Source of the DNA: CAWULT01 sp963923455
Lineage (GTDB): Bacteria > Acidobacteriota > Vicinamibacteria > Vicinamibacterales > UBA2999
Direction: 5' to 3'
NCBI GenBank assembly: GCA_963923455.1
Contig: CAWULT010000072.1
Location: 1 to 23,542 of the forward strand
DNA length: 23,542 bases
Made by a program: the position numbers and the translations under genes
The notes under the pieces: generated by a model
Told to the model about the DNA's origin: nothing
What the model saw: only the letters and a program-made list of their open reading frames with translations
Databases searched by the model: none
Part shown: positions 1 through 8,917 of the stretch, in pieces
Layout of the letters: each line of letters begins with the position of its first letter
How positions within the stretch are numbered: position 1 is the stretch's first letter

Positions 1-679
1 TGAGGTAGTACTCCTTCTGCGCCTTCTCCATCTGCTTCTTGACGCGAGACTGGATGCGGCGATCGACCTGGAGCTTGTCGACCTCGAGCTCGAGGATGCC
101 CGCGATGCGGTTCAGCCGTTCGAGCGGGGAGATGATCTCGAGCAGGTTCTGCTTCTCGTCGACGCCGACCAGCAGGTGGGCCGCGATGGTGTCGGCCAGC
201 TTGCCCGGATCGTCCACGCGGACGGCGGCGATCATCGCGTCGTACTGCAGGTTGTTCGACAGCTTCACGTACTGCTCGAACAGCGAGACGACGCGGCTCA
301 TGGTCGTCTCGACGTCGCCGCCCACTTCCTTCTGCTTCTGCAGCACCTTGACGACAACGCGGTAGAAGCCCTTGTCTTCCTTCCACTCCACCGCGCGGGC
401 GCGGTCGAGGCCCTCGACGAGCACCTTGATGTTGCCGTCGGGCAGCTTCAGGCTCTGGACCACGTTGGCGACGCAGCCCATCGTGTAGATGTCGTCGGGG
501 CGCGGATCGTCGGTGGACGCGTCGTGCTGCGCCGCGAGGAAGATCCGCTTGTCCTTGAGCAGCGCGTGCTCGAGGGCGCGGGTCGACGACGGCCGTCCGA
601 TCACGAACGGCATCATCATGTGTGGGAATACGACGACGTCCCGGAGCGGGACGATGGGCAGTGTCTCGTAGACTTCCAT
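1..679 (-). CDS. lon: Lon ATP-dependent protease, N-terminal part (runs off the left edge)
   Basis: Lon is a cytosolic AAA+ serine protease that degrades misfolded and regulatory proteins. Only the first 226 codons are present. They form the substrate-recognising LON N domain, beginning MEVYETLPIVPLRDVVVFP, followed by the family-typical histidine/methionine segment and a FLAAQ strand. The visible part ends in the coiled-coil linker (VKKQMEKAQKEYYL) that precedes the ATPase domain. The Walker motifs and the Ser-Lys protease dyad lie outside the window. The ATG at 677-679 is supported by an AAGGA about 8 nt upstream and by alignment with the usual Lon start. It lies 30 bp after clpX, on the same strand, as in many bacterial tig-clpP-clpX-lon clusters, so co-transcription is likely. 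Identification is secure; whether the protein is complete cannot be judged here. Confidence 0.97.
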   Translation of the reverse strand, partial: MEVYETLPIVPLRDVVVFPHMMMPFVIGRPSSTRALEHALLKDKRIFLAAQHDASTDDPRPDDIYTMGCVANVVQSLKLPDGNIKVLVEGLDRARAVEWKEDKGFYRVVVKVLQKQKEVGGDVETTMSRVVSLFEQYVKLSNNLQYDAMIAAVRVDDPGKLADTIAAHLLVGVDEKQNLLEIISPLERLNRIAGILELEVDKLQVDRRIQSRVKKQMEKAQKEYYL

Positions 680-709
680 CAGGGGTCCTTGCAGGGGTTG
701 GCCCGCCGC

Positions 710-1957
<1,248 letters not shown>

Positions 1958-2014
1958 TGAGTGGAGTCCCGTTAAGTCCTTCGGCTCCGGGGGGTTCTGG
2001 CGGATGAACCCATG

Positions 2015-2611
2015 TTACACCCGTTTCCGGATGACGTCGTCGATGATGCCGTATTCCTTCCCCTGGTCCGGGGTCATGATGTAGTCCCGTTCGGTATCTT
2101 CCTGGATCCGCTTGAATGTCTGCCCGGTGTGGTGCACCAGGATCTCGTTCAGCCGCTCGCGCATGCGCAGGATTTCGCGGGCGTGGATGTCGATGTCGGT
2201 GGCCTGGCCGGCCAGCCCGCTCATCAGCGGCTGGTGGATCAGGATCCGCGAGTTCGGCAGCGAGAACCGCTTGCCCTTCGCCCCGCCGGCCAGCAGCACC
2301 GCCGCCATCGAGGCCGCCTGGCCGATGCACGTGGTCTGGACGTCGGGCTTGATGAACTGCATCGTGTCGTAGATCGCCAGGCCCGCCGTGATCGAGCCGC
2401 CGGGGCTGTTGATGTACAGCTGGATGTCCTTGTCCGGATCCTCGGCCTCGAGGAACAGCATCTGGGCGATCACCAGGTTCGCGATCTGGTCGTCGATCGG
2501 CGTCCCGATGAAGATGATGCTGTCCTTCAGCAGCCGGGAGTAGATGTCGTAGGCGCGTTCGCCACGGTTGGTCTGTTCGACCACCATTGGCACCAGCTGG
2601 GCGTGGCTCAT
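2015..2611 (-). CDS. clpP: ClpP, proteolytic subunit of the Clp protease
   Basis: ClpP is the self-compartmentalised serine peptidase that works with ClpX. The 198-residue product matches the family length. The catalytic triad is visible: S101 in GQAASMAA, H126 in ILIHQPL and D176 in TERDYIM. The substrate-binding loop NSPGGS is at 68-73. The N-terminus (residues 1-16, VPMVVEQTNRGER region) resembles the short propeptide plus mature start of canonical ClpP, rather than inactive ClpR paralogues. The ATG at 2611 is 96 bp after tig and its stop is 57 bp before clpX. The gene order tig-clpP-clpX is strongly conserved in bacteria, and all three probably share a transcript. No internal anomaly was seen. 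Confidence 0.98.
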   Translation of the reverse strand: MSHAQLVPMVVEQTNRGERAYDIYSRLLKDSIIFIGTPIDDQIANLVIAQMLFLEAEDPDKDIQLYINSPGGSITAGLAIYDTMQFIKPDVQTTCIGQAASMAAVLLAGGAKGKRFSLPNSRILIHQPLMSGLAGQATDIDIHAREILRMRERLNEILVHHTGQTFKRIQEDTERDYIMTPDQGKEYGIIDDVIRKRV

Positions 2612-2707
2612 GGGCGATTCGTGACGGGCAATCCGTGAAACGTTCGGCGGCCGGCGGCCGGTGCCGCTGTGCGACCGCGGTGCTCCATGCAGGGATCAGT
2701 GGACGCG

Positions 2708-4006
2708 CTAGGCATCACCGACGGATGGGCGGGACTCGGTGGTAATCGTAGCACGCGACACCGCCAAGTCAACCGCCTTCTCCCGGCGCAGACCCGTGTA
2801 CAGACGGGACAGGCCGCCCTCCTTCTCGAGCTGCGCGCGCAGCGCCGCCGGCGTGCGCCCGGCCCTGACGGCGAACATCTCGACTTCCTTATCGACATCT
2901 TCGGGCGCCACCGTGAGCTGCTCGCGGCGGGCGATCTCGTCGAGCACCAGCGCGCTCGCCACCGACACCACCGCGGCCTCGCGCTGCGCTTCCCGGAACT
3001 GCCCCCAGTCGATGCCGGTCTGGCGCGGATCGACGTTCTGCTGCGCCAGCTGGCGCGCGAATTCATCGAGCCGCCGATCGATCTCGCGTTCGACCATCGA
3101 GGCCGGCGGCTCGAACGTCATGCGGGCGGCGAGCTGCTTCAGGATTTCCGCACGCACGTGCCGCGTCGCGTTCTCCTCGGCCTCCTCGAGCAGGTCGGCC
3201 TGGATCCGCTCCCGCAGCTTGGCCAGCGACTCGAAGTCGCCGAGATCCTTGGCGAAGTCGTCGTCGAGCTCCGGCAGCACGCGCGTGCGGACGTCCTTGA
3301 CGTGCACGGTATAGGTGACGTCGCTGCCCGCCAGCTCCTTGACCGGGTAGTCGTCGGGGAAGTGCACCGGGAACGTGCGCGTCTCGCCGGCCTGCATGCC
3401 GATCAGGCTGGCGTCGAAGCCGGGCGGGTTGCCCGCGGCGCCCACCTGGATGCTGATGCCGTCGTGCTTGTCCGACTTGCCGTCGGCGTCCACGCGCTCG
3501 AGGTCGGCCGACAGCGTGTCGCCGTCGGCGACAGGGCGGCCCTCGACCGGTTCGTAGCGTGCGGCGCGGTCCCGGAGCCGGTCGAGCGTCTGCGCGATCA
3601 TCTCCTCGGTCACCGCCGTGGCCGGGCGCGTCACCGCCAGCGTGCCGAGGTCGCCCGGGTCGAAGGACGGCACCGTCTCGATCGCGGCCGTGAACTTCAG
3701 CGGCTGACCCTCGGTGAGCGCGACGTCCTTGATGTTCGGCGTGTCGACGGGCTCGATTCCGCGCTCCTGCAGCGCCTCGTCGACCGCCTTCGGAATCAGG
3801 CCCTGCACCACCTCGTGGAGGATCTGGTCCTTGAAGCGCGCCTTGATCACGCTGGCGGGCGCCTTGCCGGGCCGAAAGCCGGGCAGGCGGGCCTGCCGGG
3901 TCAGGCCGCGGGCCACTCGGTTGATCTCCGCGTCGACGACGTCGCTCGGGATCTCGATGGTGAGGGTCTTCTGGGTTTCGCTGACGTCGACGAACTCTGT
4001 TTTCAT
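2708..4006 (-). CDS. tig: Trigger factor, ribosome-associated chaperone and peptidyl-prolyl isomerase
   Basis: Trigger factor binds at the ribosomal exit tunnel and shields nascent chains. The 432-residue product has the standard three-part layout. The N-terminal ribosome-binding domain carries the signature GFRPGK (43-48). A central FKBP-like domain spans roughly residues 155-245. The long helical C-terminal substrate cradle contains a family-typical stretch with MVEREIDRRLDEFARQL. The ATG at 4004-4006 gives MKTEFVDVSETQKTL, which aligns with known trigger factors; no strong Shine-Dalgarno is visible. It follows tRNA-Leu by only 29 bp and precedes clpP by 96 bp, which suggests a common transcript with the tRNA. 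Confident. Confidence 0.97.
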   Translation of the reverse strand: MKTEFVDVSETQKTLTIEIPSDVVDAEINRVARGLTRQARLPGFRPGKAPASVIKARFKDQILHEVVQGLIPKAVDEALQERGIEPVDTPNIKDVALTEGQPLKFTAAIETVPSFDPGDLGTLAVTRPATAVTEEMIAQTLDRLRDRAARYEPVEGRPVADGDTLSADLERVDADGKSDKHDGISIQVGAAGNPPGFDASLIGMQAGETRTFPVHFPDDYPVKELAGSDVTYTVHVKDVRTRVLPELDDDFAKDLGDFESLAKLRERIQADLLEEAEENATRHVRAEILKQLAARMTFEPPASMVEREIDRRLDEFARQLAQQNVDPRQTGIDWGQFREAQREAAVVSVASALVLDEIARREQLTVAPEDVDKEVEMFAVRAGRTPAALRAQLEKEGGLSRLYTGLRREKAVDLAVSRATITTESRPSVGDA

Positions 4007-4035
4007 GGGGCTTCGGGACTCACGCGGGATGGAAG

Positions 4036-4119
4036 TGCGAAAGGAGGGACTCGAACCCCCATACCCTTTCGGGTACCAGATCCTAAGTCTGGCGCGTCTG
4101 CCAGTTCCGCCACTTTCGC
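4036..4119 (-). tRNA. tRNA-Leu, anticodon UAG
   Basis: A complete class II tRNA folds on the minus strand. The 7-bp acceptor stem is GCGAAAG (5' end at 4119) paired with CTTTCGC (4037-4043), with discriminator A at 4036. The D arm, a CCAGA/TCTGG anticodon stem and the loop CTTAGGA give anticodon UAG. A long variable arm (ACCC-GAAA-GGGT), typical of leucine tRNAs, and a T arm with the TTCGAGT loop follow. The 3' CCA is not encoded. It sits 29 bp upstream of tig on the same strand. A spurious protein reading across it on the opposite strand is the usual artefact of tRNA genes. Confidence 0.97.
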
Positions 4120-4144
4120 GTCCAGCCAGCGTACCCCGGAACGC

Positions 4145-4163
4145 GGCCCCGGGGAAAGGGGCC
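4145..4163 (-). terminator. Candidate GC-rich terminator hairpin after the dam-like gene
   Basis: GGCCCC at 4145-4150 pairs with GGGGCC at 4158-4163 around a 7-nt loop. It lies between the stop of the minus-strand methyltransferase gene and the tRNA-Leu 5' end. There is no T-tract, so it may only be a stable GC hairpin. Confidence 0.35.
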
Positions 4164-4186
4164 CTCGCCGCGGGGCCCGGCGCCGG

Positions 4187-5251
4187 CTATGCGCTCTTCC
4201 GCCGGGCGGCTGGTCGGGCCGGCAGCATCCGCGGCCGGACGGCGTCGAGCGGACCCGGCGCGTTCGTGATGAGCAGCTCGTCCACGGGGCCGCGTGAGGT
4301 GGCGCGCGAGTTGATCGACCGGCGGGCGGGCACGCGGTGTACGGTCAGACCGGCCGCGCGCGCCGCGCGCGCGGTGTACAGGTCCACGATTTCCCCTGCA
4401 CTCGAGTTCGACACGACCACCTGGGCCCCGCGGCCGCAGGCCGCGATCACCGCGTCGGCGAGTCTCGCCTGGTCCGCCGGGCCGAACCCGTCGGCCGTGT
4501 AGTTCGCGAAGCTCGACGTACGGCTGAGCGGGGCGTACGGGGGATCGCAGTAGACGAAGTCGCCTGCCCCCGCCTCGTCGAGGGTTGCGTCGAAGGGGCT
4601 CAGCTCGAGTGACACCCCCGGGCCGGCAAACGCGCTGGCGACGGCGCGCAGGTGGGCCGGGTCGCAGATGCGCGGCTCGGTGTAGCGGCCCGCCGGCACG
4701 TTGAAGCCGCCGTCCTTGTTCAGCCGGAAGAGGCCGTTGAAGCCGGTGCGGTTCAGGAAGATCAGCATCGCGGCCAGCTGCGGTGTGTAGGCATCGGCCG
4801 CGTCCTGCGCGGTGCCGCCCGCGCGCGGACCGACGGCGGCCCGTGCCGGGTTGAAGCGCCGGTCCCGGACGTCGTAGTAGCAGGCGTCCCCGCCGCGGCG
4901 GTATTCCTCGGCCAGCCCTTCGAGGGCGTGAATCACCGCGTCGGTCTGATCACGGAGCGTCCGGTAGCAGCCGATCAGGTCCGGATTGAGGTCGGCCAGC
5001 CGGACCCGGCGGCCCGCCAGGCGGCCGTGTGTCAGCAGATCGAAGAAGACGGCCCCGCTGCCGAAGAACGCCTCGGTGTACCGGGCGAACCGTTCCGGAT
5101 AGAAGCGCCCGATGGCGGGCAGCAACTGGCGTTTGCCGCCGGCCCACTTGAGCAGGGGACGGACCGGGCCGGGGTTGATGAGGGCGGCTGGAACCGCGGT
5201 GGCGACGGCGGCGGCAGGTGTGTGCAGTGGCACGCTAAATTGTATCGACAC
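4187..5251 (-). CDS. D12-class DNA N6-adenine methyltransferase (Dam-like, solitary)
   Basis: This enzyme transfers a methyl group from S-adenosylmethionine to adenine N6 in a short DNA site; for the Dam subgroup this is GATC. The 354-residue product shows the D12-class order: LLKWAGGKRQLLP (33-45), the AdoMet-binding motif FFGSGAVFF (62-70), the conserved FNGLFRLNKDGGFNVPAGRY region split over residues 171-190, and the catalytic DPPY (236-239). A proline/alanine-rich N-terminal extension of about 30 residues and a basic tail are extra to the family core. The start chosen is GTG at 5251, only 15 bp after the upstream ribbon-helix-helix gene. A second in-frame GTG at 5233 is possible. No restriction endonuclease is adjacent, so it looks like an orphan methylase. 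The target site cannot be read from sequence alone. Confidence 0.9.
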   Translation of the reverse strand: MSIQFSVPLHTPAAAVATAVPAALINPGPVRPLLKWAGGKRQLLPAIGRFYPERFARYTEAFFGSGAVFFDLLTHGRLAGRRVRLADLNPDLIGCYRTLRDQTDAVIHALEGLAEEYRRGGDACYYDVRDRRFNPARAAVGPRAGGTAQDAADAYTPQLAAMLIFLNRTGFNGLFRLNKDGGFNVPAGRYTEPRICDPAHLRAVASAFAGPGVSLELSPFDATLDEAGAGDFVYCDPPYAPLSRTSSFANYTADGFGPADQARLADAVIAACGRGAQVVVSNSSAGEIVDLYTARAARAAGLTVHRVPARRSINSRATSRGPVDELLITNAPGPLDAVRPRMLPARPAARRKSA

Positions 5252-5266
5252 GTGCCGGGCGAAACT

Positions 5267-5548
5267 TCAGCCCCCCCTCGAGTGTCGCGCACGCGGCTCC
5301 GCAGCGGCCGGCTCCGGCGGGGCGGAGGGCCCGGGGGGCGCGTCGGGGGCTTCGGCCGCCCCGCGGCTGGGCCCGGGCTCCGCCGGCAGGTCCCCCGCCC
5401 GAGGCGTGCGGCCGGACCGCCGCAGCGCCTCGCGCAGCTGGTATTCGATCTGGGCGTTCAGGCTGCGCAGGTCGTCGTTGGCCCAGCGCTGCATCGCCTC
5501 CATCACACCCGCGTCGATGCGGAGCAGGAACGACTTTCGTTCGGCCAC
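5267..5548 (-). CDS. Small Arc/MetJ-type ribbon-helix-helix DNA-binding protein
   Basis: This is a 93-residue protein. Residues 3-47 look like a ribbon-helix-helix fold. A short polar strand (ERKSFLLRID) comes first, then helix A (AGVMEAMQRWANDD). A turn, LRSLNAQ, precedes helix B (IEYQLREALRRSGR). The pattern of a strand plus S-x-NAQIEYxLREAL is typical of Arc-like repressors. The rest (48-93) is a disordered Pro/Ala/Gly-rich tail. The start is taken as GTG at 5546-5548, 17 bp after the SPFH gene, with GGAG sequences upstream. The dam-like gene follows after 15 bp. It is likely an operon-internal regulator, possibly acting on the two-copy site at 6459-6479. Fold assignment is by pattern only. 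Confidence 0.8.
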   Translation of the reverse strand: MAERKSFLLRIDAGVMEAMQRWANDDLRSLNAQIEYQLREALRRSGRTPRAGDLPAEPGPSRGAAEAPDAPPGPSAPPEPAAAEPRARHSRGG

Positions 5549-5565
5549 GGCTCCGCGGGCTCCCG

Positions 5566-6444
5566 TTACTGATGGATGGTTCCGGTGTTGACCACCGGCT
5601 GCGCGGCCTTTTCGCCGCACAACACCACCAGGAGGTTGCTGACCATCGCCGCCCGCCGCTCCTCGTCGAGCTGGACGATGCCCTTGTGCGCCAGCATCGA
5701 CAGCGCCATCTCCACCATGCCGACCGCGCCCTCGACGATCCGCTGGCGGGCAGCGATGATCGCGCCGGCCTGCTGGCGCTGGAGCATCGCCGCGGCGATC
5801 TCGGGCGCGTAGGCCAGGTGGCTGATACGGGTCTCCACCACCTCGACGCCGGCCTTCTGCAGCCGCTGCTGCATCTCCTCCTTCAGGTGGTCGGCCACCG
5901 CCGCGGTGGAGCCGCGCAGCGAGATCACGCCCGCCTCGTCGTGCGCGTCGTAGGGATAGCTGGTTGCCGCGTTTCGCAGGGCGGCCTCGCTCTGTACGCG
6001 CACGTAGTTCTCGTAGTCGTCCACCTCGAAGGTGGCCTCGGCCGAGTCGAGCACGCGCCAGACCACGACGGCGCCAATCTCGATCGGGTTGCCTTCCTTG
6101 TCGTTGACCTTCAGGTGCGAGCTCTCGAAGCTGCGCACGCGCAGCGAGATCCGCCTGCGCGTGTAGAAGGGATTGGTCCACCGCAGGCCCGGCACGCGCG
6201 CCGAGCCGGCGTAGTCGCCGAAGAGCTGCAGCACCTGGGCCTCGTTGGGCGCCACGATCATCAGGCCGCGCATCAGGAACACCTCGGCCAGTACGACCGG
6301 GATCAGCCAGAGCGCCAGCACCGGGTTGCCCCGGTGGTCGGCAGCCGTCGAGACGAAGAACCAGACCGTGGCGGCGACCAGCGCGACCAGCAGGATCAGG
6401 ACCGGCAGGCCAGCGATGCCGGGACGAAGACGTTCGCGAACCAT
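5566..6444 (-). CDS. SPFH/band-7 (stomatin-prohibitin-like) membrane protein
   Basis: SPFH proteins form large membrane-bound oligomers that organise lipid domains and associated proteases. The 292-residue product has two N-terminal membrane segments (about 11-33 and 41-64). The SPFH domain starts near 62 (MIVAPNEAQVLQLFGDYAG) and contains the family-typical VPGLRWTNPF and ALRNAATSYPYD. Next comes an alanine/glutamine-rich helix (QRQQAGAIIAARQRIVEGAV) and a short C-terminal region. No NfeD partner gene is adjacent. The ATG at 6444 has a GGAGG eight bases upstream, which decides the start. It heads a tight unit with the ribbon-helix-helix and methyltransferase genes. The family is clear; the cellular role is unknown. 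Confidence 0.92.
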   Translation of the reverse strand: MVRERLRPGIAGLPVLILLVALVAATVWFFVSTAADHRGNPVLALWLIPVVLAEVFLMRGLMIVAPNEAQVLQLFGDYAGSARVPGLRWTNPFYTRRRISLRVRSFESSHLKVNDKEGNPIEIGAVVVWRVLDSAEATFEVDDYENYVRVQSEAALRNAATSYPYDAHDEAGVISLRGSTAAVADHLKEEMQQRLQKAGVEVVETRISHLAYAPEIAAAMLQRQQAGAIIAARQRIVEGAVGMVEMALSMLAHKGIVQLDEERRAAMVSNLLVVLCGEKAAQPVVNTGTIHQ

Positions 6445-6452
6445 CTGCGTGA

Positions 6453-6457
6453 CCTCC
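6453..6457 (-). promoter_or_regulatory. Shine-Dalgarno of the SPFH gene
   Basis: GGAGG on the minus strand, 8 nt before the ATG at 6444. It is a strong site that fixes the start. Confidence 0.8.
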
Positions 6458-6458
6458 G

Positions 6459-6479
6459 TTGGTATCGTGATGATATCAA
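6459..6479. promoter_or_regulatory. Operator-like repeat upstream of the SPFH-RHH-dam unit
   Basis: The perfect palindrome TGATATCA (6471-6478) and a 6-of-8 copy, TGGTATCG (6460-6467), lie exactly 11 bp apart. Read another way, TTGGTATC (6459-6466) and GATATCAA (6472-6479) form an 8-5-8 inverted repeat with one mismatch. It is AT-rich against very GC-rich surroundings and sits just upstream of the SPFH ribosome-binding site. The one-turn spacing fits side-by-side ribbon-helix-helix dimers. Binding by the downstream RHH protein is inference. Confidence 0.55.
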
Positions 6480-6552
6480 ACTGAAATCTCAGACGACGAT
6501 CAGGCGGCCGAGGTTCCCGGCGTGCGGCAAAAGTGCGTCAGACTGTGCACGC

Positions 6553-7116
6553 ATGCCGCTCGTGCTCCCCGGCGTCCTGGGCCCGGCCTTCTGCCGCAGC
6601 TGCCGTGAGGCGATGGACCGGGGCGTGCCCGAAGAGGCCGAGGTGCTCGGGCGAGGGTTCGAGTCTCATCCAGCGGTGCGGCAGACGAGCTACGTCGAGG
6701 TCGCGCCGGACGTGCTGGCCATGGTGGAGGCCGTCCTGGACTCGACGCGGGAGGCGGTGGCGGCGCATTTCGGCCGGCGCCTGCGGGGGCGTGAAGGGCC
6801 GGGCTTCCTGCGATACGGGCCGGGGGGCTTCTACCGGCCCCACCGCGACCGGGCCGACGCCGACGGGGCCTGGCCCGAGGCGGCCCGCCGGCAGGTGGCC
6901 GTCGTCGCGTTCCTGAACAGCGCGGTGGCCGCGGACCCGAGGGAGGGCGGGTTCGAAGGCGGGATCCTGCGCCTGTTGCCGGATGGCCCCTTCACGGACG
7001 TCGTGGACGTCGTGCCCCGCGCCGGCACGGTCGTGGCGTTTCCGGCGGAGCGCCTGCACGAGGTCACGCCCGTGCTGTCCGGCACGCGGGACGCCGTCGT
7101 CGACTGGTTCTACTGA
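6553..7116 (+). CDS. 2-oxoglutarate/Fe(II)-dependent dioxygenase, prolyl-4-hydroxylase-like
   Basis: Family members use Fe(II), O2 and 2-oxoglutarate to hydroxylate a protein or small-molecule substrate. The 187-residue product is essentially a bare double-stranded beta-helix. FLRYGPGGFYRPHRD (85-99) supplies the HxD iron ligands H97 and D99. H169 in RLHEVTPV is the third ligand. R179, ten residues later in GTRDAVVDWFY, is the expected 2-oxoglutarate anchor. All four key residues are present, so it is probably active. The ATG at 6553 is the only good start in frame, though no clear Shine-Dalgarno precedes it. It is divergent from the SPFH unit, and its end overlaps the convergent WD40-like gene by 7 bp. 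The substrate is unknown. Confidence 0.85.
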   Translation: MPLVLPGVLGPAFCRSCREAMDRGVPEEAEVLGRGFESHPAVRQTSYVEVAPDVLAMVEAVLDSTREAVAAHFGRRLRGREGPGFLRYGPGGFYRPHRDRADADGAWPEAARRQVAVVAFLNSAVAADPREGGFEGGILRLLPDGPFTDVVDVVPRAGTVVAFPAERLHEVTPVLSGTRDAVVDWFY

Positions 7117-8823
7117 GCGGGGCGGCGCGGCGCGGGCTCGGTGGCGGCCCGCGCCGCCGTCTGCCAGTCGCGAATGGCGCGAACCTCGGGACGGGCGGCC
7201 CCGGCCACGGGCAGGACGACGAGCAGCCGATCGCTCCGGTGCGCCGTGTCGAAGTCCACGAGCCCCGGGGCGTCGAAGACGGGAAGGGGAGTCGCGAACG
7301 GCACGTCGCCGTCCAGGCGCGTGCTCCGCATGACCTGCGTGCCGCGTACGAAGTAGAGCGCCGAGCCGTCGCCCGACCACCGCGGGCGCGAGCCGCCCGC
7401 CCGCGAGACGCGCGTGACGGCGTCGTCGGCGGCCCGCATCACGTAGACCTCCGGGAAGCCGGGTTCGTCCGACACGTAGGCGATCCAGCGGCCATCGGGC
7501 GACCAGCGGCCGTCCGTCTCGTTGAAGCCCGAGTGGACCACGGCCCGGTGCGCGCCCGTCGCCGGATCCAGCTGCCAGACGTCGGCGCGCGTGTCCTCTG
7601 CGGCGGCGCCGAAGAGGACCGGTCCGCCGGGGATCGGCAGGCGTGACCAGTCGGTCGGCGTCTCTCCGAGCGGTGACCGCAGGAACGGGGTCACCGGTGC
7701 CTTCGCGTCCTGCACGTCGCGGGCGAACAGGTCCGGCTGGCCCCCGGTCAGCGAGCGGAAGAGCAGTCGCCGCCCGTCCGGCGCCCACACGGGGTCCGCG
7801 TCGGCGGCGAGCGACAGCGAAATCTGCGTCGGCTGCCCCACCGCCCCCGTCGGCACCACCGCGACATCGAGCGTCCGCAACAGACTGTCGCGAAGCGTGA
7901 CCGCCGCGACGCGGTCGTCGGGAGAGAGCCGTACCTGCAGGTAGTCGGCGGGCTCGCCCGCCGTCCCGGCCGGTTGCCCCTGCGCGTCGAACCACGCCAG
8001 CCGCCGGGTGACGGGGGTGGCCGCCGCGACGAGGGCGAGGGTCGAGCCGATCGCGACGAGACCGTGGCCCGCGGCGGACGTGCCCACCGAGAGGGCGATG
8101 GGCGCGGCACGGCCGACCAGGACGCCACGTTCCCGGTCGAGGCGCTGGGCCATCAACGTCTCGTCCCTGACCGAGAGCAGCAGATCGCCGACGACGAACG
8201 CGTGGCCGGTCGTCGGCCCGAGTTCGTGCGTCCGTCCGTCGGCCAGCCAGCGAATCACGCGACGGCCGTCGCTCCGGATGGCGACGTAGACCAGGCCGGT
8301 GCCGCCCTCCGGTGTCGGGAAGACGTGTCTGGCATCCCCAGGCTCGAGCGTCGTGAGCGGCGCCATGGCGCCCGCGCGCAGCGCCGTCAGGCTCGCGCGC
8401 GTCGGCCAGGTCGTCGATGCGGCCCGTGGCCAGCGTCGCCACCTTGAGGCGGCCGCCCGCGAAGAAGGCGACGCGGTCGGCGGACGGGCTCAACGCCGGC
8501 AGTTGCGCGCCGTCGGTGCCGTCGAGCGCGCGGGCTGATTCCTGGTCGAGGGACCGCACCCACAGGCGGCTGACGCCGTTCGTCGTGGCGACGAAGGCCA
8601 CCACGCGTTCATCGGCGGAGAGCGCCGCGTCGAGCGTGTCGGCACCCGCGCCGGACTCGGCGCCCGGAGGCGACGGGAACGTGAGGCGCAGCACGGGCGG
8701 GGGCGGCGCCGGCCGTTCGCGCAGCCGCGCGATCGCGGGCCACGCCAGCAGGGCGACGGCGCCCAGCAGGACGTACGCCGCCCTGCGCCAGATCAGTGCA
8801 CGCCGCTCCACGTCGATCGCCAC
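7110..8823 (-). pseudogene. WD40-like (PD40/TolB-type) beta-propeller protein with a frame disruption
   Basis: Two reading frames encode parts of one protein. From GTG 8823 down to about 8401 there is a short cytoplasmic start, one membrane helix (AAYVLLGAVALLAWPAI), a VLRLTFPSPPGAE strand and the first propeller blades, ending in TGRIDDLADA. From about 8400 to 7110 the other frame carries the remaining blades, including DGRWSPDGRWIAYVSD and RPRWSGDGSALYFVRG. The switch is at the (CG)4 run 8394-8401. One more CG unit would restore frame. The blade strand normally found at this point (Trp-x-x-Asp-Gly type) seems absent, so a larger non-triplet deletion is also possible. The domain layout is that of the extracytoplasmic half of acidobacterial Ser/Thr kinases, but no kinase domain is encoded upstream. 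It could equally be a sequencing error. A shorter 418-codon frame, 7110-8366, is intact by itself. Confidence 0.75.
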
Positions 8824-8917
8824 CGCTCGACCCCGGCCGTCCCCCCGGCGCAGGCGCCGGTCGTCTCGCGACCGGGAGGGGGCAGGTCGTCGAAGGAAGT
8901 CATCGCCTGGCCCGGCC

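Noticed and set aside
3714..4502. Plus-strand frame running through the tRNA
   Set aside because: Typical spurious translation across a tRNA (contains EGLEPPYPFGYQIL); antisense to tig and the methyltransferase.
6538..8823. 761-codon minus-strand frame covering the WD40-like gene
   Set aside because: Only its first ~140 codons read as protein. After the CG run it becomes Arg/Gly/Ala-rich noise while the other frame continues the propeller.
8793..8903. 36-codon peptide starting at ATG 8903 between the dehydrogenase and the WD40-like gene
   Set aside because: No recognisable motif, composition is low complexity, and it overlaps the start of the WD40-like gene.
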